Of a DNA stretch of 33,293 bases, positions 16,493 through 22,882 are shown in pieces. Within the stretch, counting starts at the first letter, position 1. Every line of letters begins with the position of its first letter. A program made the position numbers and the translations under genes. The stretch is from Nocardia veterana NBRC 100344 (GTDB lineage: Bacteria > Actinomycetota > Actinomycetes > Mycobacteriales > Mycobacteriaceae). Under the pieces are notes generated by a model. That model saw only the letters and a list, made by a program, of their open reading frames with translations. It was not told the origin of the DNA and searched no databases. The stretch spans positions 1 to 33,293 of the forward strand of contig NZ_BAGM01000043.1 in the NCBI RefSeq assembly GCF_000308855.1. The letters run 5' to 3'.

Positions 16493-16628
16493 TGACAGCA
16501 CCGTGTGATGTGAGAAAACGCTGCGCTGTCATGAGATCCGGCTCGAAACGAGCCCTCCGGTGCGAGTACAGCATCGAGGCGGCGGTGACTATCAGACCAG
16601 TCGTACGGCGGTTTCCGGTGTTCACCGG
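16493..16628 (+). promoter_or_regulatory. Structured rplU leader RNA
   Basis: Three perfect stems lie in the leader: TGACAGC (16493-16499) with GCTGTCA (16525-16531); GGCTCG (16540-16545) with CGAGCC (16549-16554); and a CCGGT/ACCGG hairpin at 16615-16628. L21 operons in other bacteria carry autoregulatory leaders, so feedback control by a ribosomal protein is possible. I cannot match it to a named RNA family by eye. Confidence 0.4.
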
Positions 16629-16686
16629 CAGGCGGCCGTGTGAGCAGAGTGCCGAGCACTAGTTGAGGAAAGAGGGCAGCCGACCG

Positions 16687-16998
16687 ATGGCAACGTACGC
16701 GATCGTCAAGACCGGCGGAAAGCAGTACAAGGTCGCGGTCGGTGACCTGGTGAAGGTCGAGAAGATCGAGGGTGAACCGGGCACGGCCGTATCGCTGTCG
16801 CCGGTGCTGGTGGTTGACGGCGCCGAGCTGACTACCGATGCCGACAAGCTGGCCAAGGTTTCGGTGTCCGCCGAGGTGGTCGAGCAGACCAAGGGCCCGA
16901 AGATCCGGATCCACAAGTTCAAGAACAAGACCGGCTACCACAAGCGTCAGGGCCACCGTCAGAAGCTGACGGTCCTGAAGGTCACCGGCATCAAGTAG
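16687..16998 (+). CDS. rplU: 50S ribosomal protein bL21
   Basis: 103 residues, the standard length. It begins [16 protein letters not shown], the universal bL21 start, and ends with the basic [18 protein letters not shown] tail that binds 23S rRNA. ATG 16687 is used; an in-frame start 24 nt upstream would add eight residues not found in the family. AGAGGG (16671-16676) is the likely ribosome site. It is followed 48 nt later by rpmA in the near-universal rplU-rpmA order. Confidence 0.98.
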   Translation: MATYAIVKTGGKQYKVAVGDLVKVEKIEGEPGTAVSLSPVLVVDGAELTTDADKLAKVSVSAEVVEQTKGPKIRIHKFKNKTGYHKRQGHRQKLTVLKVTGIK

Positions 16999-17046
16999 TT
17001 TCGACCTAGCGGAACCACCCGGTTTCGAATCGAGGAGTTTTCAGCC

Positions 17047-17313
17047 ATGGCACATAAGAAGGGTGCGTCCAGCTCTCGCAACGGTCGCGATTCCAATTCC
17101 AAGCGGCTCGGTGTGAAGCGCTTCGGCGGGCAGACCGTCAAGGCCGGCGAGATCCTGGTTCGCCAGCGCGGAACCCACTTCCACCCCGGTGTGAACGTCG
17201 GCCGTGGCGGCGACGACACGCTGTTCGCCCTCGAGGCGGGTGCGGTCCAGTTCGGCACCAAGCGGGGCCGCAAGACCGTCAACATCGTGGTACCGGAGCC
17301 GGTGCAGGCCTGA
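17047..17313 (+). CDS. rpmA: 50S ribosomal protein bL27
   Basis: 88 residues starting [16 protein letters not shown], the actinobacterial form with no N-terminal cleavage extension, so the N-terminus can reach the peptidyl-transferase centre directly. Conserved blocks GVKRFGGQ and IL(V)RQRGT are present. GAGGAG (17032-17037) precedes ATG 17047 by 9 nt. A 14-bp hairpin ends the rplU-rpmA unit 35 nt after the stop. Confidence 0.98.
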   Translation: MAHKKGASSSRNGRDSNSKRLGVKRFGGQTVKAGEILVRQRGTHFHPGVNVGRGGDDTLFALEAGAVQFGTKRGRKTVNIVVPEPVQA

Positions 17314-17348
17314 CCTGCGCTGGAGCCTTCTCCACACACTCTTCGAAG

Positions 17349-17381
17349 CGGGCCAGGGTTTAGCAGATAAACCCTGGCCCG
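17349..17381 (+). terminator. 14-bp perfect terminator hairpin after rpmA
   Basis: CGGGCCAGGGTTTA (17349-17362) pairs perfectly with TAAACCCTGGCCCG (17368-17381) around GCAGA. It separates rplU-rpmA from obgE, which would need its own promoter or read-through. Confidence 0.82.
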
Positions 17382-17438
17382 TTCGCCGTTCCGGGAGGCT
17401 CGCCACCACCGTCCACCGAATACAGAGGTCCAGCTGGC

Positions 17439-18899
17439 ATGTCCAAATTCATCGATCGAGTGGTGCTGCACGTGCGCGCCGGCAAGGGCGGCCACGGCTG
17501 TGCCTCGGTGCATCGGGAGAAGTACAAGCCGCTCGGCGGACCGGACGGTGGTAACGGCGGTAACGGCGGGGACGTGATCCTCGAGGTCGACCCGAATGTG
17601 CACACCCTGCTCGACTTCCATTTCCACCCGCACGCCAAGGCCGGCAACGGCAAACCCGGCGAGGGCGGAAACCGCGACGGTAAGCAGGGCTCGGAACTGC
17701 TGCTGAAGGTCCCCGACGGGACGGTCGTCATCGATGAGGACGGCGAGGTCGTCGCCGATCTGGTCGGCGCCGGCACCCGATTCGTGGCGGCCCGTGGTGG
17801 TCGCGGCGGGCTGGGTAACGCCGCGCTGGTTTCGCGGGCGCGCAAGGCTCCCGGCTTCGCCCTGCTCGGCGAGGAGGGGGAGGAACGTGACCTCGTCCTC
17901 GAGCTGAAATCCGTCGCCGATGTCGGATTGGTCGGCTTCCCCTCGGCCGGGAAATCCTCGCTGGTCTCGGTGTTGTCGGCCGCCAAGCCGAAGATCGCCG
18001 ACTATCCGTTCACCACGCTGGTACCGAATCTCGGCGTGGTGTCCAGTGGCGACACCACGTTCACGGTCGCCGATGTGCCGGGCCTGATTCCGGGTGCCAG
18101 TGACGGGCGCGGACTCGGTCTGGACTTCCTGCGTCACCTGGAACGCTGTGCCGTGCTGGCGCATGTCGTCGACTGCGCGACCCTGGAGCCCGGCCGCGAC
18201 CCGATCTCCGATGTCGATGCGCTGGAGGCCGAGCTGGCCGCTTACCGCCCGGCCCTGCAAGCCGATGCCGGCCTCGGCGACCTCGCAGACCGGCCCCGGG
18301 TGGTCATCCTCAACAAGGCCGATATCCCCGACGCCGCCGAATTGGCCGAGATGGTGACGCCGGAATTCACCGCCCGCGGCTGGCCGGTGTTCACGATCTC
18401 GGCGGTGAGCCGAGAAGGCTTGCGGCCGTTGACCTTCGCGCTCGCCGACATGGTGCGCGCCTACCGCGAAGCCCATCCGCCGGCGGCACCGAAGCGTCCG
18501 GTGCTCCGGCCGGTCGTCGCGGGGGAGAGCGGCTTCAGCGTCGAGCCCGATCCGGAGGTCGAGGGCGGCTTCATCGTTCGCGGGGAGCGGCCCGAACGAT
18601 GGGTGCGGCAAACACAATTCGACAACGACGAGGCAGTCGGTTATCTGGCCGACCGGTTGGCGCGGCTCGGCGTGGAGGACGAATTGGTGCGGCTCGGCGC
18701 GGAACCGGGAGCCGAAGTCACCATCGGTGATGTGAGCTTCGAATGGGAGCCGCAGGTGTCCGCCGGAATCGATATGGTGATGACCGGGCGCGGCACCGAC
18801 CCGCGCATCGGCCAGTCCGAACGCGTCTCCGCCGCAGAGCGCAAACACGCCTCTCGGGTACGCCGCGGACTGGTGTCCGACGACGAGGATCAGCCGTGA
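17439..18899 (+). CDS. obgE: GTPase Obg/CgtA
   Basis: 486 residues. Essential GTPase tied to 50S subunit maturation and stringent response. Order: glycine-rich Obg fold (1-157), G domain with G1 GFPSAGKSS (166-174), the switch segment [11 protein letters not shown]3 DVPG (212-215) and G4 NKAD (292-295), then the C-terminal OCT domain (about 345-430) and a charged tail. ATG 17439 has AGAGG (17424-17428) 10 nt upstream. It lies 57 nt beyond the rpmA terminator; proB follows after 84 nt that contain another hairpin. Confidence 0.97.
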   Translation: MSKFIDRVVLHVRAGKGGHGCASVHREKYKPLGGPDGGNGGNGGDVILEVDPNVHTLLDFHFHPHAKAGNGKPGEGGNRDGKQGSELLLKVPDGTVVIDEDGEVVADLVGAGTRFVAARGGRGGLGNAALVSRARKAPGFALLGEEGEERDLVLELKSVADVGLVGFPSAGKSSLVSVLSAAKPKIADYPFTTLVPNLGVVSSGDTTFTVADVPGLIPGASDGRGLGLDFLRHLERCAVLAHVVDCATLEPGRDPISDVDALEAELAAYRPALQADAGLGDLADRPRVVILNKADIPDAAELAEMVTPEFTARGWPVFTISAVSREGLRPLTFALADMVRAYREAHPPAAPKRPVLRPVVAGESGFSVEPDPEVEGGFIVRGERPERWVRQTQFDNDEAVGYLADRLARLGVEDELVRLGAEPGAEVTIGDVSFEWEPQVSAGIDMVMTGRGTDPRIGQSERVSAAERKHASRVRRGLVSDDEDQP

Positions 18900-18900
18900 C

Positions 18901-18936
18901 CGCCCGCCACACCGGCGCAGCCGGGGTGTGCGGGCG
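18901..18936 (+). terminator. Hairpin after obgE
   Basis: CGCCCGC-C-ACACC (18901-18913) pairs with GGTGTGCGGGCG (18925-18936) as 12 bp with one bulged C, one base after the obgE stop. It is a probable terminator or partial attenuator before proB. A second short CGCCAC/GTGGCG hairpin follows at 18959-18973. Confidence 0.5.
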
Positions 18937-18983
18937 TGCCGAGCCGGTAATCGTCGTGCGCCACAGGGTGGCGTGGCAGGTAA

Positions 18984-20123
18984 GTGAGTTGCGTTGTGAC
19001 ACAGGTGGATTCTGAGCAGGACACGATCCCTACCCGGCAGTCGATCCGGACGGCCCGCAGTGTGGTCGTCAAGATCGGCTCCTCGGCGCTGACCAGTCTC
19101 GAGGGCGGTCTCGACACTGCCCGGCTGGACAAGCTCGCCGAGGCGATCGAAGCACGGATGCGGGCGGGTTCCGATGTGGTCGTGGTGTCCTCCGGCGCGA
19201 TCGGCGCCGGTATCGCGCCCCTCGGATTGGCCGCGCGGCCACGGGATCTGGCGACCAAGCAGGCGGCGGCCAGTGTCGGCCAGTTGGCGTTGGCGCACGC
19301 GTGGGGTACGTCGTTCGCCCGGTTCGACCGGGTGGTCGGCCAGGTGCTGTTGACCGCGGGGGATTTCGCGCGCCGGGAACATCACCGCAACGCGCAGCGC
19401 ACCCTGGACCGGCTGCGCGCCCTGCACGCGGTCGCGGTGGTCAACGAGAACGACACCATCGCCACCGAGGAGATCCGATTCGGTGACAACGATCGGCTGG
19501 CGGCGCTGGTCGCGCATCTGGTGGGGGCGGATGCGCTGGTGCTGCTGTCCGATGTGGACGGGCTCTACGACGGCGACCCGCGCAAGGGCGGTGCTACCTT
19601 CATTCCGGAGGTCCGCAGCAGCGCGGATCTCGACGGGGTGATCGCCGGTACCGGCGGCGCACTCGGGACCGGTGGGATGGCGTCGAAACTGTCGGCCGCT
19701 CGTCTGGCCGCCGATGCCGGAGTGCCGGTGCTGCTCGCCGCGGCCGCCGATGCGGCCGCCGCACTGGGCGATGCCTCTGTCGGCACCGCCTTCGCCGCCC
19801 GTCCGGTCCGCCTGTCCGCCCGCAAGTTCTGGGTCCGGCACGCCGCCGACAGCCGGGGCGCCATCCACCTGGACGCCGGGGCGGTGCGGGCGGTAGCCCA
19901 GTGCCGCCGCTCGCTGCTCGCCGCCGGGATCACCGGCGTGAAGGGCCGCTTCTACGGCGGTGACGTCGTCGATCTGCTGGCCCCCGACGGCCGCGTCGTC
20001 GCCCGGGGCGTGGTCGAATACGACAGCACCGAGCTGGAATCCATGGCCGGGCACTCCACCTCCGAACTGCCGGAGGGGATGCAGCGGCCCGTCATCCACG
20101 CCGACGACCTGGTGAAGGTGTAG
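18984..20123 (+). CDS. proB: Glutamate 5-kinase
   Basis: Up to 379 residues. It phosphorylates glutamate in the first step of proline synthesis and is normally feedback inhibited by proline. The amino-acid-kinase domain begins [17 protein letters not shown] (Lys30, Gly32), with SSGAIGAGI, the [17 protein letters not shown] substrate loop and the GTGGMASKL phosphate loop; a C-terminal PUA domain occupies about residues 285-370. The start is uncertain: GTG 18984 follows GGCAGG with only 3 nt spacing, while GTG 18996 and GTG 19005 lack a ribosome site. The conserved core starts at residue 21, so all options are possible. It ends the conserved obgE-proB block. Confidence 0.95.
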   Translation: MSCVVTQVDSEQDTIPTRQSIRTARSVVVKIGSSALTSLEGGLDTARLDKLAEAIEARMRAGSDVVVVSSGAIGAGIAPLGLAARPRDLATKQAAASVGQLALAHAWGTSFARFDRVVGQVLLTAGDFARREHHRNAQRTLDRLRALHAVAVVNENDTIATEEIRFGDNDRLAALVAHLVGADALVLLSDVDGLYDGDPRKGGATFIPEVRSSADLDGVIAGTGGALGTGGMASKLSAARLAADAGVPVLLAAAADAAAALGDASVGTAFAARPVRLSARKFWVRHAADSRGAIHLDAGAVRAVAQCRRSLLAAGITGVKGRFYGGDVVDLLAPDGRVVARGVVEYDSTELESMAGHSTSELPEGMQRPVIHADDLVKV

Positions 20124-20198
20124 CCGGGGCGCGTCCACTAGCGGATGTCGTGAGGGACCGGTAGCCGAACCCGGTGTGGCCGGCGGCTTTTGTCCCCC

Positions 20199-20268
20199 AA
20201 CTATTCGTGCCGACCTCGCCGCGATTGCGGGAAAGTCGCGAAAGACGACGAGGTTTGCACGAATAGTT
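20199..20268. terminator. 70-bp palindromic hairpin between convergent proB and PPE-like genes
   Basis: Perfect 12-bp arms AACTATTCGTGC (20199-20210) and GCACGAATAGTT (20257-20268), inside them ACCTCG (20213-20218) with CGAGGT (20249-20254), and CGCGA (20220-20224) with TCGCG (20236-20240). CCCC runs flank both sides. Its place between two gene ends that face each other makes a bidirectional terminator the simplest reading; a miniature mobile element is the alternative. Confidence 0.6.
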
Positions 20269-20286
20269 CACCCCCCGTCGGCGACC

Positions 20287-21366
20287 TCAGCCGGGCGGGG
20301 ATACGCCCGGCTGGTCGGGTGTGGGGGGAGCGTCCGTATCGGGTATCGGTCCGGTGATACCGGGCTGGCCCTCCTGGTCCGTGAGTGGGGGCGCCGAGGG
20401 GTCCGGTGGTTGCGGGACGGGGGTGTGGGGTGCCGGTTTCGGTGCCGGCGGGGGAGCGTCCGGCGGGGGCGCGGAAGTCGTTGGGGGAGCGGGGCTTTGT
20501 GGTGCCGGCGGGGCTGGTTGATCGGGAGCCGGTCCGGGCGTGGGGTCCGACGGTGGAGGGGTGGACGGGTCCGGTGCCGGCGACGCATTCGGCCCGGGTG
20601 CTTCGGGGGCGTGCGGCGCGGGGGCCGGGCCATCGGGCCCGGGTGCTGCCGGGGCCGGACTGCTCGGTTCCGGTGACGTTGGTGCGGGCGCCGGATCACT
20701 CGGCCCGGGTGCTGTGGCCGACGGGCCCGGCTGTCCCTCCAGGTTTTCCGGTGTGCGCGGCCGGTCGGGGTGCGGCACTCGCGGGCCGCCCGGATCGTCC
20801 TGTTCCGGCGGCGCGGGCAATGCGGGCACGCCGCTGCCGGCCGCCGAATAGGCGGGTTTGTAGATCATGTTCATCGCCAGGATCGCCTCCTGACGCAGAA
20901 CCTCCTGCGCGATCTGCGCGTCGATCACCCGGGCCGCCTCGAGGGCCCGGGCGATGGCTCCCACCGGGCCGCTGTCGCCCGGCGGCGGGACGGCGAGCTT
21001 CACCGCTTCGGCGGCCCCGGCGACCGCCCCGAGCCGGGCGCCGACCTCACCGAAAACGGCCGCCAATTCCTCCACCGAGGCCGCGTAGCTGCGCGCGCTC
21101 GCGGCCGCTGCCTCCGCCGCGGGTCCTTGCCAGCCGGCGGCATCCATGGTGCGTTCGGCGTGCGACCGGGTGACCGGCATCGAACCGGTCAGCGTCGCAG
21201 CGGCTTCCAGCCAGGTCAGCGAGGCCTGCAGGATCTCCCCGGCATCGATCTTCTCGGTGCCGGCGCGGATCTGCTCGTGCGTCATCGACTCGAAATGCTC
21301 CATCGCACTGACGTATTGCGGGTCCGTGTGCGAAGCGGCCGGCCCGTAACGGAATTCGGCGGTCAT
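20287..21366 (-). CDS. PPE-like type VII secretion substrate with Pro-rich tail
   Basis: 359 residues. The N-terminal about 185 residues are helical and include WQG (79-81), the WxG turn of ESX/PPE helical hairpins, and the block MIYKPAYSAAGSGVPALPAP near 166-185. The rest (about 200-359) is a low-complexity tail of Pro/Ala/Ser/Gly, probably disordered. No Sec signal or membrane helix. Its ATG overlaps the stop of the small partner gene by 4 bp (ATGA), and EspG lies upstream, so it is likely secreted as a heterodimer through an ESX system and chaperoned by EspG. It lacks a canonical PPE N-terminus, hence PPE-like. Confidence 0.75.
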   Translation of the reverse strand: MTAEFRYGPAASHTDPQYVSAMEHFESMTHEQIRAGTEKIDAGEILQASLTWLEAAATLTGSMPVTRSHAERTMDAAGWQGPAAEAAAASARSYAASVEELAAVFGEVGARLGAVAGAAEAVKLAVPPPGDSGPVGAIARALEAARVIDAQIAQEVLRQEAILAMNMIYKPAYSAAGSGVPALPAPPEQDDPGGPRVPHPDRPRTPENLEGQPGPSATAPGPSDPAPAPTSPEPSSPAPAAPGPDGPAPAPHAPEAPGPNASPAPDPSTPPPSDPTPGPAPDQPAPPAPQSPAPPTTSAPPPDAPPPAPKPAPHTPVPQPPDPSAPPLTDQEGQPGITGPIPDTDAPPTPDQPGVSPPG

Positions 21367-21737
21367 CGCGACTGTCCGGACGCGAGTGCGCGCAAGGCGG
21401 CGGCGTGCGCCGAGTCGGCCTCCTCGTAGAGTCCGGCGCTGGTCAGGAAGGCCTCTTTCATGCGATAGGCGGCGGCGATGTACTGGTCGAGCAGCTCCGC
21501 GGCATCGCGCGCCTTGCGGCCGAAACCGGCCTGCAGCTGCTGCGCCGAGAAGAAGCCGCCGAAGCCGCTGAGCTGGGAAACGGCGTCCAATCGCTGCTGC
21601 AGTTCCCGAAGCCGGTCGGCCTGCTGCTGGTAGAGCTTGGCACAGTCGCGAGCGGCGGCCGGATCGAAGGTGACGGTTCCGCCCCGCGCGGCCTGCAGGA
21701 ACCGGGTGATGTCGGCTTGGCTGGTCTCGATCGTCAT
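21363..21737 (-). CDS. Small helical YxxxD partner protein, probable type VII secretion target
   Basis: 124 residues, predicted two long helices separated by the glycine-rich turn LSGFGGFFS (about 57-65). The C-terminal helix ends with YEEAD (104-108), which matches the YxxxD/E type VII general secretion motif. This is the layout of PE/EspC-like partners that pair with a WxG-containing protein. ATG 21737 is preferred because AGGGG lies 5 nt upstream; a GTG at 21743 adds two residues. It overlaps the PPE-like gene by 4 bp. The exact family (EspC-like or other) is not certain. Confidence 0.7.
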   Translation of the reverse strand: MTIETSQADITRFLQAARGGTVTFDPAAARDCAKLYQQQADRLRELQQRLDAVSQLSGFGGFFSAQQLQAGFGRKARDAAELLDQYIAAAYRMKEAFLTSAGLYEEADSAHAAALRALASGQSR

Positions 21738-21905
21738 GCGCACCCCTGAGATCGGTCGGTCCGGCCCAGCGTAATCGGCCGGGCTCGGAGGAGGCAGCGG
21801 CGCGTCACCGCGAGGGGCACACCGCCGGGCTGCCGATCGCCCCAGCTTAGTCGGTGAATCGGTGTCCGGTCGGAGTGAGTTGTCCGGATCAGGGGTAGGC
21901 GCAGG

Positions 21906-22610
21906 TCATCGCGGAATGCGTTTCTGCAGGTGGGTTCCGATCTGCTCCCGGCTCGCGGGCACGATGTGGACTTCGTCGCCCGCCTTGATGAGGTACCGCC
22001 CGTCGTCGGCCACATCGATCCAGGTGTAGTACAGCGGGGGTGGGGGTGAGGTGCGGTCCAATCCGGCCTCGATCCGGATATGCCCCTCGGCCGTATGGGG
22101 TTTGAGCAGCAGCCGTCGAATCCGCGGCGCCCGCGGTGACGGCGGACGCGGGCAGTCCTCGTCACGAACCTCCTCCGCCGGCGCCGAGCGGGCGGGTTCG
22201 CCGCCGGCCGGGCAGTCGGGCAGCAGCGCGGCGATGCGGGCGCCGAGTTTGGCGGTGTGCCCGATCGCGACGCGGATCGGACCGCCGAAGCCCGGCGTGC
22301 GCCCGGGTTCCTGCACGGCGAGGACGGCGTGGTCGTAGACGACCGCCCCCAGCGCCCGGATCTCGGTCCCCGGGGTGTGCGCGCCACCGATCGCGACGAT
22401 ACGGGTATGCGGCGTCGCCAGGATGCGCAGACAGGCCGACAGATCGGGATCCGCGCCCAGTGGCAGGCGTGCCTCGAGTGTGCGGCGCAGGGCCGCGGCT
22501 TCGTCTTCGGTGCGTGGGGTTTCCAGGATGCGCAGCGGAAAGGGGTGGCGATCGAGGTCCGTTTCACGCCAGATATGCGCGAACTCGTCCGGTGTGAATG
22601 ACCAACTCAC
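21906..22610 (-). CDS. ESX secretion-associated protein EspG
   Basis: 234 residues, close to the short end for EspG. It begins with MSWSFTPDEFAHIW and ends YLIKAGDEVHIVPASREQIGTHLQKRI, both characteristic of the EspG fold. In mycobacteria EspG is a cytosolic chaperone that binds the tip of the PPE partner of a PE-PPE dimer and confers specificity for one ESX system. The next two minus-strand genes are plausible clients; the gap to them is 168 bp. An internal Pro/Glu-rich insert (about 132-165) interrupts the domain. GTG 22610 is chosen with AGGGTG 9 nt upstream. No ecc genes are in the window. Confidence 0.82.
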   Translation of the reverse strand: MSWSFTPDEFAHIWRETDLDRHPFPLRILETPRTEDEAAALRRTLEARLPLGADPDLSACLRILATPHTRIVAIGGAHTPGTEIRALGAVVYDHAVLAVQEPGRTPGFGGPIRVAIGHTAKLGARIAALLPDCPAGGEPARSAPAEEVRDEDCPRPPSPRAPRIRRLLLKPHTAEGHIRIEAGLDRTSPPPPLYYTWIDVADDGRYLIKAGDEVHIVPASREQIGTHLQKRIPR

Positions 22611-22702
22611 GCCGAATTACACCCTCCACCGATCGTCACGAGCCTCAACGTAGCGTAGCGGCGCGCTCGTCGGGCCACCAGCCGATCTTGTTCCGATTCC
22701 GG

Positions 22703-22731
22703 TTAACACCGGCCGGTGTGACCGGTATATC
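22703..22731 (+). promoter_or_regulatory. Operon promoter with 14-bp palindromic operator in the spacer
   Basis: TTAACA (22703-22708), a 17-bp spacer and TATATC (22726-22731) form a promoter for the accessory operon, with start near 22738. The perfect palindrome ACACCGGCCGGTGT (22706-22719) covers the -35 end and the spacer, so a dimeric regulator would sit on the polymerase site. Part of it, GGCCGGTGTGA (22711-22721), matches 9 of 11 positions of the ArpA-type half-site GGYCGGTWYGK. Confidence 0.5.
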
Positions 22732-22741
22732 GAGACAACGT

Positions 22742-22801
22742 CGTGGTGACCGCCTGCTCACCACGGGATTTCGGATGTCGCTGCCGTCGATATTCCGAAA
22801 T
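22742..22801 (+). promoter_or_regulatory. Two perfect hairpins in the accessory operon leader
   Basis: CGTGGTGA (22742-22749) pairs with TCACCACG (22758-22765) around 8 nt; ATTTCGGA (22768-22775) pairs with TCCGAAAT (22794-22801) around 18 nt. Both lie just after the predicted transcription start, about 80-140 nt before the first gene. They may be operators or leader RNA structures. Confidence 0.45.
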
Positions 22802-22882
22802 ATGGACCTTTCAAACTTACCGTAACGAACCCTGCGATGCGACCGCCGGGCAGGCGCGCGGTCGGCGATGACGGGAGAGCTG

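Larger units (their letters stand above)
16349..16686. other. Intergenic region rne-rplU: terminator, promoter and long leader
   Basis: 338 bp with no gene. It contains the rne terminator (16373-16415), a good promoter (16445-16474) and about 205 nt of structured rplU leader. Confidence 0.65.

Noticed and set aside
12698..16501. 1267-residue minus-strand open frame opposite rne
   Set aside because: Arg/Gly/Leu-rich composition caused by reading the RNase E repeats in antisense; no ribosome site or domain.
16959..20138. 1059-residue minus-strand open frame covering rpmA, obgE and proB
   Set aside because: It spans three certain genes and several terminators; a GC-rich shadow.
22700..22721. 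Complete ArpA-type gamma-butyrolactone receptor box
   Set aside because: Only one half-site matches well (9 of 11); the opposing half matches about 6 of 11, so a full box is not claimed.
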